64,000 bases of DNA from Pseudomonas fluorescens (GCF_004683905.1 NZ_CP038438.1:3844001-3908000); one strand, 5' to 3'. Positions 45,557 to 55,058 are shown, numbered from the stretch's first letter. Notes: generated by a model not told the origin, from the sequence alone. Translations and numbers: made by a program.

Positions 45557-46444
45557 TCACATCTGGTTGAGGCGTTCGCGCAGGAATTCGACCAGTGCCT
45601 GCACCGGGCGCGAAGCCTGGCGGTGCTGCGGATACACCGCCGACAGGGTCAGCGGTTCGGGGCGGTAGTCGTCGAGCACTGGCATCAGCCGCCCGTCCTT
45701 CAGCGCCGCGCCGACGATGAACGTCGGCAGATAAGTAATCCCCATCCCCTGCACCGCCGCGTCCCTCAGCAGCTCGCCATTGTTCACCCGCATGCGTCCG
45801 GTGACGTTGACCAGCAGCGGCTTGCCCTGCCCCGCGTTGAAGCGCCACTGCACCGAACGACCGTGGCCGTACGGCAGGCAGTCGTGGCTGTGCAGGTCTT
45901 CGGGATTGAGCGGCGTGCCACGTTCGGCCAGATATGCCGGGCTGGCGCAGTACACCCGTTCGATGGCGGCGATGCGCCGCGCAATCAACGTCGAGTCTTC
46001 CAGCACACCAATGCGCAGCGCCAGGTCATAACCTTCGCCAAGCAGGTCCACCGGGCGGTCGCTCAAATCCACCTCCACGGTGACATCGCGATAGCGCTGA
46101 AGAAACAGTGGCAGCAGACAGCCCAGATGCGCCACGGCAAACGACAGCGGTGCACTGACGCGAATGGTCCCGCGCGGCTCGGCAGTCTGCCCGGCGATGC
46201 CCTGCTCGACCTGTTCCACTTCGCCCAGCAGACGCAGCGCCGATTCGTAGTAGCTCTGGCCCAGTGGCGTGACGTCGAGGCGTCGGGTGGAACGGTTCAA
46301 CAGCCGCACACCGAGGCGCTCTTCGAGCTGCATCAAACGGCGGCTGACGAACTGCTTGGACAGGCCCAACTGATCGGCCGCAGCAGTGAAACTGCCGGAG
46401 TCCATGACCTGGCAAAAAATACGCATGTCTTCGAACGGGTTCAT
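45557..46444 (-). CDS. LysR family transcriptional regulator
   Basis: 295 residues. N-terminal winged HTH (DSGSFTAAADQLGLSKQFVS, RLMQLEERLGVRLLNRSTR) and a LysR substrate-binding domain. Transcribed divergently from the following esterase gene, with a 129-base shared promoter region, so it likely regulates it. The start at MNPFEDMR is preferred over a codon eight positions upstream. Confidence 0.92.
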   Translation of the reverse strand: MNPFEDMRIFCQVMDSGSFTAAADQLGLSKQFVSRRLMQLEERLGVRLLNRSTRRLDVTPLGQSYYESALRLLGEVEQVEQGIAGQTAEPRGTIRVSAPLSFAVAHLGCLLPLFLQRYRDVTVEVDLSDRPVDLLGEGYDLALRIGVLEDSTLIARRIAAIERVYCASPAYLAERGTPLNPEDLHSHDCLPYGHGRSVQWRFNAGQGKPLLVNVTGRMRVNNGELLRDAAVQGMGITYLPTFIVGAALKDGRLMPVLDDYRPEPLTLSAVYPQHRQASRPVQALVEFLRERLNQM

Positions 46445-46573
46445 TGTCACTCTCTGGTAGACAGTCAAACGCTTTATAGCCGCTTTTTCACTTTTCGACA
46501 GCTCATTAATCTGTGCTCACGGTTTGAAAACAGCCCGACACAACACCAATAACTTTCGAAAATGGAATTGAGC

Positions 46574-47590
46574 ATGAACATCAAAAAAACCCTGACCGCA
46601 TCCCTCCTCGCCCTGTCCATCGGCAACGCGTTCGCTGCCGGTAGCCCGGGTGTCGAACACAACACCCAGGCGTTTCTCGAAGCCCTCGCCGCCGGCGGCG
46701 GCAAACCGCTGGAGCAACTCAGCCCGAAGGATGCCCGTGCAGTGCTGACCGGCGCTCAGGCCTCGGTGAAGGTTGATCTGTCCGGAGTTGAAGTCAGTGA
46801 CAAGGCAATCAAGGTCGATGGCCAGACGATCAACCTCAAAGTGGTGCGGCCGGCCAAGGTCAAAGGTGAATTGCCGGTGTTCATGTTCTTCCACGGCGGC
46901 GGTTGGGTGTTGGGCGATTACCCGACGCACCAACGCTTGATTCGCGATCTGGTGGTCGGCTCTGGAGCGGTCGCGGTCTACGTCGATTACACGCCGTCGC
47001 CGGAAGCGCAGTACCCGACAGCGATCAACCAGGCCTATGCGGCGACCAAATGGGTGGCTGAGCATGGCAAGGACATTGGCGTCGACGGCAAGCGTCTGGC
47101 GGTGGCCGGCAACAGCGTCGGCGGCAACATGGCGGCGGTCGTGGCGCTGATGGCCAAGGAACAGCAAACCCCGGCCCTGCGCTTCCAGCTGCTGATGTGG
47201 CCGGTGACCAACGCGCAGTTCGACGACGGTTCGTACCAGCAATTCGCCGAGGGCCACTTCCTCACCAAGGGCATGATGCAATGGTTCTGGGACAACTACA
47301 CCACCAACCCGGCCGAGCGCGCACAGATCCACGCCTCGCCACTGAACGCCAGCGCCGAACAGCTCAAGGGCCTGCCCGCCGCGCTGGTGCAGACCGCCGA
47401 ATTCGACGTGTTGCGTGATGAAGGCGAAGGCTACGCGCGGCATCTGGATGCGGCCGGTGTGCCGGTGACGTCGGTGCGTTACAACGGGATGATTCATGAC
47501 TTTGGCTTGCTCAATCCGCTGAGTCAGATTCCCGAAGTGAAAGCGGCCGTGCGGCAGGCCGCGGCTGAGCTGAAAACACATCTGAACTGA
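46574..47590 (+). CDS. Secreted alpha/beta hydrolase (HSL-type esterase)
   Basis: 338 residues from MNIKKTLTASLLALSIGNAFAAG, a Sec signal peptide. Abhydrolase_3 motifs: HGGGWV (oxyanion hole), GNSVGGN (Ser nucleophile in GxSxG), AEFDVLRDEG (acid) and YNGMIHDFG (His). An esterase of the hormone-sensitive-lipase group acting in the periplasm or outside. An ATG four codons upstream is possible. Ends in a strong terminator. Divergent from lysR, which probably controls it. Confidence 0.9.
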   Translation: MNIKKTLTASLLALSIGNAFAAGSPGVEHNTQAFLEALAAGGGKPLEQLSPKDARAVLTGAQASVKVDLSGVEVSDKAIKVDGQTINLKVVRPAKVKGELPVFMFFHGGGWVLGDYPTHQRLIRDLVVGSGAVAVYVDYTPSPEAQYPTAINQAYAATKWVAEHGKDIGVDGKRLAVAGNSVGGNMAAVVALMAKEQQTPALRFQLLMWPVTNAQFDDGSYQQFAEGHFLTKGMMQWFWDNYTTNPAERAQIHASPLNASAEQLKGLPAALVQTAEFDVLRDEGEGYARHLDAAGVPVTSVRYNGMIHDFGLLNPLSQIPEVKAAVRQAAAELKTHLN

Positions 47591-47599
47591 GCCCCCCTC

Positions 47600-47632
47600 A
47601 CTCGCCACACCTGACGGTGTGGCGAGTTTTTT
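47600..47632 (+). terminator. Rho-independent terminator of esterase gene
   Basis: ACTCGCCACACC-TGAC-GGTGTGGCGAGT then TTTTTG, 10 bases after the stop. Confidence 0.92.
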
Positions 47633-47647
47633 GTCTGCAGGAACCCT

Positions 47648-47753
47648 TGTGGTGAGGGGATTCATCCCCGATGGGTTGCGAAGCGACCCCGCCGCTAACC
47701 AGAAAGGCAGGGGACTGCTGCGCAGTCCATCGGGGATGAATCCCCTCACCACA
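47648..47753. repeat. REPIN
   Basis: Arms TGTGGTGAGGGGATTCATCC and complement, same type as the element at 40670 with GTGAGG replacing GCGAGG. Confidence 0.88.
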
Positions 47754-47797
47754 AAAGCTTCTTCTACACCAACGTTCATGCAGTTCCGGAGATCGCC

Positions 47798-49225
47798 ATG
47801 TCCATCCTCCTCACTCACCCACTGTCCTGGAGCGCCGCCCTGCTGCTCCTCGACACGTTGCTCTGGCACCTCGCGCCGTTTCAGCATCGGGCACCGAGAG
47901 TCGGCATTCGCCTGGCGCTGTTTCTGGCGTTCAGCGCACTGATCATCAACGCCGAGATCAGCCCGTTGCAGGCGCCGCTGTTCGCCGATGACCGGGTGAT
48001 GCAACTGGGCGCAACGGCGTTGGGGATTGTCTGGTGGCTGTACGCCGCGCGGGTGCTCACCGAGGTGATCGGTCTGGCGCTGATGCGGCGCATCGGCCAC
48101 AGCGGTCGGCTGTTGCAGGACGTGATCGGTGCGCTGGTGTTTCTGGCAGCGATCGTCGCGGCCGCCGGCTATGTGCTGGAACTGCCAGTCAAGGGCTTGC
48201 TGGCGACCTCCGGCGTAGTGGCGATCGTCGTCGGTCTGGCGTTGCAAAGCACCTTGAGCGACGTGTTCTCGGGGATCGTGCTCAACACCACCAAGCCGTA
48301 TCAGGTCGACGATTTCGTGGTGATCGACGGTGTCGAGGGCAAGGTCATCGACATCGACTGGCGCGCCACGCATCTGTTGACCAGCAGCGGCACCCTGGCG
48401 GTGGTGCCGAACTCGGTGGCGGCCAAGGCGAAGATCGTCAATCTCAGTCGCCCGACCAACCTGCACGGGGTGTCGATCAGCATCAAGGTGCCGAATCACA
48501 TTCGCCCGCGGCGGGTGCTCGACGCCCTCGACCGCACGCTGCAGGGCAGCAGCAGTCTGCTGCTCAATCCGCCACCCAAAGCCGTGTTGAAAGAGGCCGG
48601 CGAGGAGATGTCGGAGTACGTCGCCAGCGGCTTCATCAGTGAACTGAGCAAGAAAGGCGAAGTGCGCAATCAACTGTTCGACCTCGCCCATCGACATCTC
48701 GAAGCCGCAGGAATTTCCCGCCATCCCGATGGCGTGATCGAGCCCTCGACCCGCGCCCGGGCGTTGCTCGATGAAGTGAAAGTTTTCCGCTCGCTGAGCC
48801 ATGAGGAACGTGATCGCCTCGCCGAATCGATGGTCGCGCAGCAATACGCGGCCGGTCAGGTGGTGCTGGGGCTGGATGAAGTGCCCGACAGTCTGTTTGT
48901 CATCGCCACTGGTGTGGTCAGTGCAACCGTGCCCGATGGCAACGGCCAGACCGAGGCTGGACGCATGGGGCCGAGTGAGGTCATGGGCGAACAGAGCATC
49001 CTCGCCGATACCCCGTCGCAAGCCACGTTCACCGCGCTGACGTCGAGCATCATCTATCGCCTCGACAAAGCGCTGACCCGCCAATGCATGGAGCAGCGCA
49101 GCGAAGTCGGCCAGGCGCTGAACAAATTGCAGGCGGTGCGACAGCAGAACAGCCGGCTGGCGTTGATGGCCAAACCGGTGGCGGTGCGCAAGGGTGGTTT
49201 TTTAGGTTGGCTGCAAAAGCGCTGA
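47798..49225 (+). CDS. MscS-type mechanosensitive channel with cyclic-nucleotide-binding domain
   Basis: 475 residues. About four TMs, then the MscS pore helix (SGVVAIVVGLALQSTLSDVFSG) and middle beta domain (VDDFVVIDGVEGKVIDIDWR, VVPNSVAAKAKIVNLSRP). Residues from about 330 form a cNMP-binding/CAP-ED domain (YAAGQVVLGLDEVPDSLFV, GPSEVMGEQSILADTP). This is the bCNG/MscS-like family, an inner-membrane osmotic channel probably gated or modulated by ligand. Stands alone, between REPIN and repeat region. Confidence 0.93.
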   Translation: MSILLTHPLSWSAALLLLDTLLWHLAPFQHRAPRVGIRLALFLAFSALIINAEISPLQAPLFADDRVMQLGATALGIVWWLYAARVLTEVIGLALMRRIGHSGRLLQDVIGALVFLAAIVAAAGYVLELPVKGLLATSGVVAIVVGLALQSTLSDVFSGIVLNTTKPYQVDDFVVIDGVEGKVIDIDWRATHLLTSSGTLAVVPNSVAAKAKIVNLSRPTNLHGVSISIKVPNHIRPRRVLDALDRTLQGSSSLLLNPPPKAVLKEAGEEMSEYVASGFISELSKKGEVRNQLFDLAHRHLEAAGISRHPDGVIEPSTRARALLDEVKVFRSLSHEERDRLAESMVAQQYAAGQVVLGLDEVPDSLFVIATGVVSATVPDGNGQTEAGRMGPSEVMGEQSILADTPSQATFTALTSSIIYRLDKALTRQCMEQRSEVGQALNKLQAVRQQNSRLALMAKPVAVRKGGFLGWLQKR

Positions 49226-49282
49226 TGCGAGAGCAAGATCAAGAGCCCCCCTCACCCCAACCCTCTCCCCCAAGGGGGCGAG

Positions 49283-49495
49283 GGGGAAAGGGAGCCGATC
49301 TCCGTGTACTTCAATTTCGGAGATCGGCTCGGTATTGCAGGTCGGCGTATCGCGAACAAACCCCTCGGTCAGTCCCCTCTCCCCCAAACGAGGGGAAAGG
49401 GAGCCGATCTCCGTGTACTTCAATTTCGGAGATCGGCTCGGTATTGCAGGTCGGCGTATCGCGAACAAACCCCTCGGTCAGTCCCCTCTCCCTCT
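49283..49495. repeat. Two tandem 109-bp repeats with internal palindrome
   Basis: A 109-base period: GGGAAAGGGAGCCGATCTCC...GTCAGTCCCCTCTCC occurs at about 49283 and again at about 49392, nearly identical. Each unit contains GAGCCGATCTCCG and CGGAGATCGGCTC as a 13-bp inverted repeat. Flanked by CCCTCTCCC/GGGAGAGGG runs. Occupies most of the 301-base gap before the next gene. Confidence 0.85.
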
Positions 49496-49526
49496 GGGAG
49501 AGGGCTAGGGTGAGGGGCTTCAGGCA

Positions 49527-50150
49527 TCACTTGGCCGTGAACTTGGTGTAGCTGTTGATCAGGTTGCGATAGTTCGGCAGGCGTTCGGACAGCAGATGCG
49601 CCAGGCCTTCCATGTCGTTGCGCCAGTCACCTTGCAGCTCGCACGCTACCGAGAACCAGTTCAGCAGGTGTGCACCGGCGGCCGACATGCGCGCCCACGC
49701 GGCTTGTTGCACGGTGGTGTTGAAGGTGCCGGAAGAATCGGTGACCACGAACACTTCGAAACCTTCAGCAATGGCCGACAGGGTCGGGAATGCTACGCAG
49801 ACGTCCGTCACCACACCGGCGATGATCAGTTGCTTGCGGCCGGTGGCCTTGATCGCTTTGACGAAGTCTTCGTTGTCCCAGGCATTGATCTGGCCAGGGC
49901 GCTGAATGAACGGTGCATCGGGGAATTGCTCGCGCAACTCAGGCACGATCGGGCCGTTCGGGCCGGCATCGAAACTGGTGGTGAGGATGGTCGGCAGCTT
50001 GAAGAACTTGGCGATGTCGCCCAGTGCCAGCACGTTGTTCTTGAACTCGTTGGGGGTGAAATCCTGTACCAGCGAGATCAGACCGGTCTGGTGGTCGACC
50101 AGCAGCACGACCGCATCATCTTTGTTCAGACGCTTGTAGGGAACGCTCAT
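49527..50150 (-). CDS. ycaC: YcaC-type isochorismatase-like hydrolase
   Basis: 207 residues. Cysteine-hydrolase superfamily: VVLLVDHQTGLI (Asp), TGRKQLIIAGVVTDVCVAFP (nucleophile Cys) and the family-specific TTSFDAGPNGP and WARMSAAGAHLLNWF segments. This matches YcaC closely; the physiological substrate is unknown. GAGGAG lies upstream of the ATG. Follows the amidohydrolase gene by 68 bases in the same direction, so possibly one operon. Confidence 0.92.
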   Translation of the reverse strand: MSVPYKRLNKDDAVVLLVDHQTGLISLVQDFTPNEFKNNVLALGDIAKFFKLPTILTTSFDAGPNGPIVPELREQFPDAPFIQRPGQINAWDNEDFVKAIKATGRKQLIIAGVVTDVCVAFPTLSAIAEGFEVFVVTDSSGTFNTTVQQAAWARMSAAGAHLLNWFSVACELQGDWRNDMEGLAHLLSERLPNYRNLINSYTKFTAK

Positions 50151-50218
50151 GGGAAACTCCTCGGTGGATGGTTGTTGCGTGAGGCGCCGACCGGATGGCC
50201 GGCGCTTTTTTGTAGTGA

Positions 50219-52057
50219 TCAGAAAGCGAAACAGGAACAGCCGAACGCGCCCCAGAAACCGGCGAAGTCGCTGACCGGTGCGTTCGACAGTCGGGCTTTT
50301 TCATGGCTGTGCGCGTGCACTGCGCAAGCACCGACGCACTGGTGCACTTGCGCCTGCAAAGGCGAGTTCGGGCGCCAGTGGCCCGGCACCTTGACCACCG
50401 GCGACCAGTCCGGCAGCACGGGGATCGAGCGTGGGCCGAGGTCTTCGAAATCGCCGGCGGCGTAAACGATCTTTCCGCCGACCACGGTCAATACCGACTC
50501 GATCCACTTGATCGCTTCTTCCTCGACGTGGAAGAAGTCCGCGCTCAGCGCCGCCAGATCCGCCAGTTGCCCGACCTTGATCTGGCCCTTCTTGCCCTGT
50601 TCCGACGAGAACCAGGCGCTGCCGTGGGTGAACAGTTCCAGTGCGGTAGTGCGTGGCAGACCTTCTTCGTACAAGGCCAGACCGCCGACGGTGCGACCGC
50701 TGACCATCCAGTACAGCGAGGTCCACGGGTTGTAGCTGGATACCCGGGTGGCATCGGTGCCGGCGCCGACCGGTATGCCTTCGGCGAGCATGCGTTTGAT
50801 CGGCGGCGTGGCTTCGGCGGCTTTCGCGCCGTAACGGTCGACGAAGTATTCACCCTGGAACGCCATGCGATCCTGAATCGCGATGCCGCCGCCCAGCGCC
50901 CGCACCCGCTCGATGTTCTGCGGGGTGATGGTTTCCGCGTGGTCGAAGAACCACGGCAGACCGTTGAACGGAATGTCACGATTGACCTTCTCGAACACGT
51001 CGAGCATGCGGCTGATTGATTCGTTGTACGTGGCGTGCAAGCGGAACGGCCAGCGCTGCTCGACCAGATGGCGCACCACCGGTTCCAGCTCCTGTTCCAT
51101 GGTCTGCGGTAGGTCCGGACGCGGTTCGAGGAAGTCTTCGAAGTCGGCCGCGGAGAACACCAGCATCTCGCCGGCGCCGTTGTGCCGCAGGTAATCGTCG
51201 CCCTGGTGCAACTTGACGCTGCCGGTCCAGTTCTGGAAATCGGTCAGCTCTTCTTTGGGCTTCTGGGTGAACAGGTTGTAGGCGATGCGCACGGTCAACT
51301 GATCATCCTTGGCCAGTTGCTCAATCACCTGATAGTCATCTGGATAGTTCTGGAAACCACCGCCGGCATCGATCGCGCTGGTCAGGCCGAGGCGATTGAG
51401 TTCGCGCATGAACTGCCGGGTCGAGTTGACCTGATATTCCAGCGGCAGCTTCGGCCCCTTGGCCAGCGTCGAGTACAGAATCATCGCGTTGGGTTTTGCC
51501 ACCAGCATCCCGGTCGGATTGCCATTGGCATCGCGGACGATCTCGCCACCCGGTGGGTTCGGCGTGTCGCGGGTGTAACCGGCAACCCGCAGTGCGGCAC
51601 GGTTGAGCAGCGCGCGGTCGTACAGGTGCAGAACGAATACCGGGGTGTCCGGTGCCGCCTGGTTGAGTTCTTCGAGGGTCGGCATGCGTTTTTCGGCGAA
51701 CTGGAATTCGTTCCAGCCACCCACCACGCGCACCCATTGCGGGGTCGGCGTACGGTCGGCCTGCTCCTTGAGCATGCGCAGCGCATCGGCCAGCGACGGC
51801 ACGCCTTCCCAACGCAGTTCGAGGTTGTAGTTGAGGCCGCCACGGATCAGGTGCAGGTGCGAGTCGTTGAGACCGGGGATCACGCAGCGCCCGTGCATGT
51901 CGATCACTTGCGTGGCCGAACCACGCAGGGCCATGGCCTGGGTGTCGTTGCCAACGACGACAAAGCGGCCGTCCTTGATCGCCACGGCACTGGCCAGCGG
52001 CTTGCTGCGGTCTACGGTATGAAATTGGCCATTGAACAGAATCAGATCGGCGTTCAT
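50219..52057 (-). CDS. Amidohydrolase family protein (YtcJ-like, Amidohydrolase_3)
   Basis: 612 residues. Metal-dependent hydrolase: IPGLNDSHLHL (first HxH), then LHATYNESISR and WFFDHAETI with a later GAGTDATRVSSYNPW, the amidohydrolase_3 pattern. Cytosolic. The C-terminal tail is unusual: HQCVGACAVHAHSH and FGCSCFAF after the usual end, rich in Cys and His. Substrate unknown. Lies upstream of ycaC and downstream of the ABM and DoxX genes on the same strand (31-base gap), so the four may be one detoxification or catabolic operon. Confidence 0.9.
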   Translation of the reverse strand: MNADLILFNGQFHTVDRSKPLASAVAIKDGRFVVVGNDTQAMALRGSATQVIDMHGRCVIPGLNDSHLHLIRGGLNYNLELRWEGVPSLADALRMLKEQADRTPTPQWVRVVGGWNEFQFAEKRMPTLEELNQAAPDTPVFVLHLYDRALLNRAALRVAGYTRDTPNPPGGEIVRDANGNPTGMLVAKPNAMILYSTLAKGPKLPLEYQVNSTRQFMRELNRLGLTSAIDAGGGFQNYPDDYQVIEQLAKDDQLTVRIAYNLFTQKPKEELTDFQNWTGSVKLHQGDDYLRHNGAGEMLVFSAADFEDFLEPRPDLPQTMEQELEPVVRHLVEQRWPFRLHATYNESISRMLDVFEKVNRDIPFNGLPWFFDHAETITPQNIERVRALGGGIAIQDRMAFQGEYFVDRYGAKAAEATPPIKRMLAEGIPVGAGTDATRVSSYNPWTSLYWMVSGRTVGGLALYEEGLPRTTALELFTHGSAWFSSEQGKKGQIKVGQLADLAALSADFFHVEEEAIKWIESVLTVVGGKIVYAAGDFEDLGPRSIPVLPDWSPVVKVPGHWRPNSPLQAQVHQCVGACAVHAHSHEKARLSNAPVSDFAGFWGAFGCSCFAF

Positions 52058-52087
52058 CGCAGTTCCTTTCGAGTAGATGAATGGGTG

Positions 52088-52714
52088 TCAGCGTGACGGC
52101 TGTTTCGCCGGCTCGACGTGAGCATGGGCCTGACCGGCTTCCAGCCACGGCGCGAACAACCGGGTCACGCGGGGCATGAACACGTACACCACCGACAGGA
52201 CGATGGTCAGGGTGATCAGGAACGTGGCGACCACGTAGTTGGAAAGCAGCGGATGCAGCTTGAGCAGCGGCCCCCAGATCAGCGGCACCAGCAGCGTGTG
52301 CGGCAGAATCACCAGCAGGGTGATCACCGCTTGCTTCCAGCGCGGCGGCGGCTTCGCGGCATCGGCCAGCGGCGCGAACCAGAATTCGTTGACCGGTGCG
52401 ACTTCAGTCTGGTCGCCATCGGCGAGCATCGGCGCCGCCTCATCCACCAGCGCCTGACGCTGCGGCGATTCCAGCCACATCTGCATGGCCTCGGTGGAGG
52501 AAAAGCGCAGGACGCAGGTGTAGGTGTCGAGACCGGCCAGTTTGCCGCGCACCACGTCGACCCCGAGGTGACCGTCGCGCTGCCCGGCGACCCGGACGAT
52601 GTTGCGCAACCACGCCTCGTAAGGCTGTTCAAAACCGGCCTTGACCCGGTGCTTGACGATCAGGGTCACCGTTTCACCGACCCCCGGTGCTTTTGGACTC
52701 AGGGCTTCAGGCAT
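52088..52714 (-). CDS. Antibiotic biosynthesis monooxygenase-domain membrane protein
   Basis: 208 residues. Residues 10-110 form an ABM-type ferredoxin-like domain (TVTLIVKHRVKAGFEQPYEA, WLRNIVRVAGQRDGHLGVDV); two TM helices follow near the C-terminus. Such proteins are common in pseudomonads but have no settled function. The start at MPEALSPK overlaps the DoxX stop by eight bases, so they are coupled. Confidence 0.82.
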   Translation of the reverse strand: MPEALSPKAPGVGETVTLIVKHRVKAGFEQPYEAWLRNIVRVAGQRDGHLGVDVVRGKLAGLDTYTCVLRFSSTEAMQMWLESPQRQALVDEAAPMLADGDQTEVAPVNEFWFAPLADAAKPPPRWKQAVITLLVILPHTLLVPLIWGPLLKLHPLLSNYVVATFLITLTIVLSVVYVFMPRVTRLFAPWLEAGQAHAHVEPAKQPSR

Positions 52715-53123
52715 AACGCAGCACTCCGGGCAGACGAACATTGAGCGCCAGGCGTCCCGGCCCGGCGATAAACACAGTGGCGAACAGGATCAACAGCAAC
52801 CAGCCGAATTGCCCCTCGGCCACACTCCATTGCGGATGCACGACCAGCAGCGCCACCAGCAGAACAAAAAGAATAGGCAAGCAGGCCAATCGCGCCAGCA
52901 CCCCGGCGACGATCAGTAGCGGGCAGAGGACTTCAGCGAAAATCGCCAGGCAGAGTGTGAGGTGCGCACCGAGGTGGAACGGGTCTTCGATCTGCTGCAA
53001 TTGCGCGTTGAAGTCCAGCAGCTTGGGCAAACCGTGGACCCACAGCAGGAACAGCCCGCCGCTGACCCGCAGAAACAGCAGACCGACATCCTGTGCCTGT
53101 TCATCGTGTTGTGATGCGCTCAT
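52707..53123 (-). CDS. DoxX family membrane protein
   Basis: 138 residues with four TMs. DoxX pattern: GLLFLRVSGGLFLLWVHGLP in TM1 with a following LPKLLDF. Family members function in quinone or redox-linked roles or are uncharacterised. First gene of the minus-strand group with ABM, amidohydrolase and ycaC. Confidence 0.85.
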   Translation of the reverse strand: MSASQHDEQAQDVGLLFLRVSGGLFLLWVHGLPKLLDFNAQLQQIEDPFHLGAHLTLCLAIFAEVLCPLLIVAGVLARLACLPILFVLLVALLVVHPQWSVAEGQFGWLLLILFATVFIAGPGRLALNVRLPGVLRYA

Positions 53124-53297
53124 GACCCTACCCTTTAATCCTTATCGGGTTGAATCATGCTCGGTGCGGGCGAGGGAAAATTGAATGGATGTGCTCTCTT
53201 TCAGGCGAGTCGGATTCCTGTGCGAGCGAGCCTGGTGCGGGCGGCGATCCGACAGTGGCGTCCGGTCAGCCAGCATCATTGTTGAATGACACACCGC

Positions 53298-53325
53298 TTT
53301 CGCGAGCAAGCCCGCTCCCACAGGG
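53298..53325. repeat. Single REP element
   Basis: CTTTCGCGAGCAAGCCCGCT followed by CCCACAGG, a solitary REP in the gap between DoxX and LysR genes. Confidence 0.75.
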
Positions 53326-53337
53326 AAATTTGGCGCG

Positions 53338-54261
53338 TCAGGAATGCGGGATATCCAGCGGCGCCGCCATGAACTGGCTGATCCGCGAACGCAGCCAGCG
53401 CTCGGCCGGGTCGTTGTCGTGCACCCCGCTCCAGGCCATCGAGAGCTGTGCGGCGTCGATCGGGAACGGTGGATCTTCGGCGCGCAAGGCGCAGCCTTCG
53501 ACCAGCGCGCACGCGGCATAGTCCGGCACGGTAGCAATCATTTCAGTGCCGGCGAGCAACGCACGCAAACCGCTGAACTGCGGCACGCCGAGCACCACGC
53601 GCCGACGCCGGCCAACCTTGGCCAGGTCCAGGTCAATGTTGCCGCTCAGGTCGCCGGAGAACGACACCATTGCGTGCGGGCGCTCGCAGTATTCGTCCAG
53701 CGTCAGCGGCCCCGGGCGATCATCGCCGCGTAGCACTTTGCAGGGAATGTCGCGCAGTTTCTTGCGCTTGGCGTTGGCCGGCAGATCGGTGGTGTAACTG
53801 ACGCCGACCGAGATTTCCCCGGACGCCAGCAGCGCCGGCATCAACAGATAATTGGCACGGCGCACCACCACGACAATCCCCGGTGCTTCCTGCTGAAGCT
53901 GTCGCAGCAGCGGCGGAAACAGACCGAACTCGGCGTCGTCCGACAGGCCGATGCGGAACACGTCGCAACTGCTCGCCGGGTCGAATTCCTTGGCCCGGCT
54001 GACCGCGCCGGAGATCACATCCATCGCCGGTTGCAGCTCCTGCAGAATCGCCAGCGCGCGGGCGGTCGGCTCCATGCTGCGACCGTTGCGCAGCAGCAAA
54101 GGATCATCGAACAGGTCGCGCAAACGACCCAGCGCCGCACTGACCGCCGGTTGGCCCATGAACAGTTTTTCAGCGACGCGGGTCAGGTTCTTTTCGAACA
54201 TCAGCGCTTCGAAAATCACCAACAGGTTCATGTCGACGCGACGCAGATCGTTACGGTTCAT
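53338..54261 (-). CDS. LysR family transcriptional regulator
   Basis: 307 residues. HTH segment NLTRVAEKLFMGQPAVSAAL with RLRDLFDDPLLLRNGRSM, followed by a LysR effector-binding domain. The NodD/PcaQ-like N-terminus (RRVDMNLLVIFEALMFEKN) is typical of regulators of aromatic or amide catabolism genes. Placed upstream of the DoxX-ABM-amidohydrolase-YcaC genes in the same direction; it may control them. Confidence 0.9.
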   Translation of the reverse strand: MNRNDLRRVDMNLLVIFEALMFEKNLTRVAEKLFMGQPAVSAALGRLRDLFDDPLLLRNGRSMEPTARALAILQELQPAMDVISGAVSRAKEFDPASSCDVFRIGLSDDAEFGLFPPLLRQLQQEAPGIVVVVRRANYLLMPALLASGEISVGVSYTTDLPANAKRKKLRDIPCKVLRGDDRPGPLTLDEYCERPHAMVSFSGDLSGNIDLDLAKVGRRRRVVLGVPQFSGLRALLAGTEMIATVPDYAACALVEGCALRAEDPPFPIDAAQLSMAWSGVHDNDPAERWLRSRISQFMAAPLDIPHS

Positions 54262-54529
54262 GGGCTCGAGTTCCTTGCTTGAGAAGTCGTGTTCAGTCGG
54301 GTGCGATAGCGCCGTACTTTACTTGATCAACGGTACGCTGGCCGCACGTTTGTATGGGCCGTATTTCACCGGCACCCATTGGAAGTGTTTGTCGATGGCG
54401 ACGACTTGCAGCGAGGTGCTGAGTTCAACGTTTTGCGGCGCAATTAACAACGTTTAACTCGTCAGTCTTCCGGCCCCGTCCAACAATGAAACCCTCTGCG
54501 AAACATTGTTTTTTTGACCAGAGGGAAAC

Positions 54530-55024
54530 GTGCCGAGCGTGCGTTGCCCCCCGACACGGACATTGGCCATGGCTCACTTACAACAAACAGTCGCCCTCGC
54601 CCCCTCCAGCGAATCTTGCACACCGCGCATCGGCGGCCTCAGTCCGCAACGCGAACGGCGGGCCAAACAGTTGATCCTCGATCGCCTGGGTGAAAGCCTG
54701 GAAGTCACCGAACTGGCAGAGGCCTGTTCGTTGTCACGCAGTCATTTTTCCCGGGCGTTCAAATGCAGTACCGGACTCTCGCCACAGGACTGGATCCGCA
54801 CCCAGCGCATCGCTCGCGCCAAGCAGTTGATCCGGCTCACCCACTTGAGCCTGACGCAGATCAGCCTGGAATGTGGCTTCTGCGATCAGGCACATTTCTG
54901 CCATATCTTCACCCGCAGCGAAGGGATCAGCCCTTTCGCCTGGCGGTGTCGTGAGGTGCCGGGCATGAAGCCCGAAAAGCCACCAGCGTCGGCCGCGCCT
55001 GTCGGCATACGCCTGGCGGTCTAG
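54530..55024 (+). CDS. AraC family transcriptional regulator, short
   Basis: 164 residues. Only the C-terminal double HTH is present: LEVTELAEACSLSRSHFSRAFKCSTGLSPQ and the second helix pair SLTQISLECGFCDQAHFC. The N-terminal effector domain of classic AraC is absent. Start GTG with GAGGG close upstream, or the ATG at 54569. Divergent to the LysR gene at 53338. Confidence 0.85.
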   Translation: MPSVRCPPTRTLAMAHLQQTVALAPSSESCTPRIGGLSPQRERRAKQLILDRLGESLEVTELAEACSLSRSHFSRAFKCSTGLSPQDWIRTQRIARAKQLIRLTHLSLTQISLECGFCDQAHFCHIFTRSEGISPFAWRCREVPGMKPEKPPASAAPVGIRLAV

Positions 55025-55058
55025 ACGCTGCCGCGCGCCAAGCTCATTTCCCTGCGCT

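Noticed and set aside
46517..49084. 855-codon minus-strand open frame across the esterase and MscS-like genes
   Set aside because: It spans two well-recognised genes, a terminator and a REPIN; composition (His/Arg/Gln-rich) is that of an antisense shadow.
49283..49495. Possible CRISPR array
   Set aside because: Only two long repeats (109 bp) with no unique spacers; a tandem duplication, not CRISPR.
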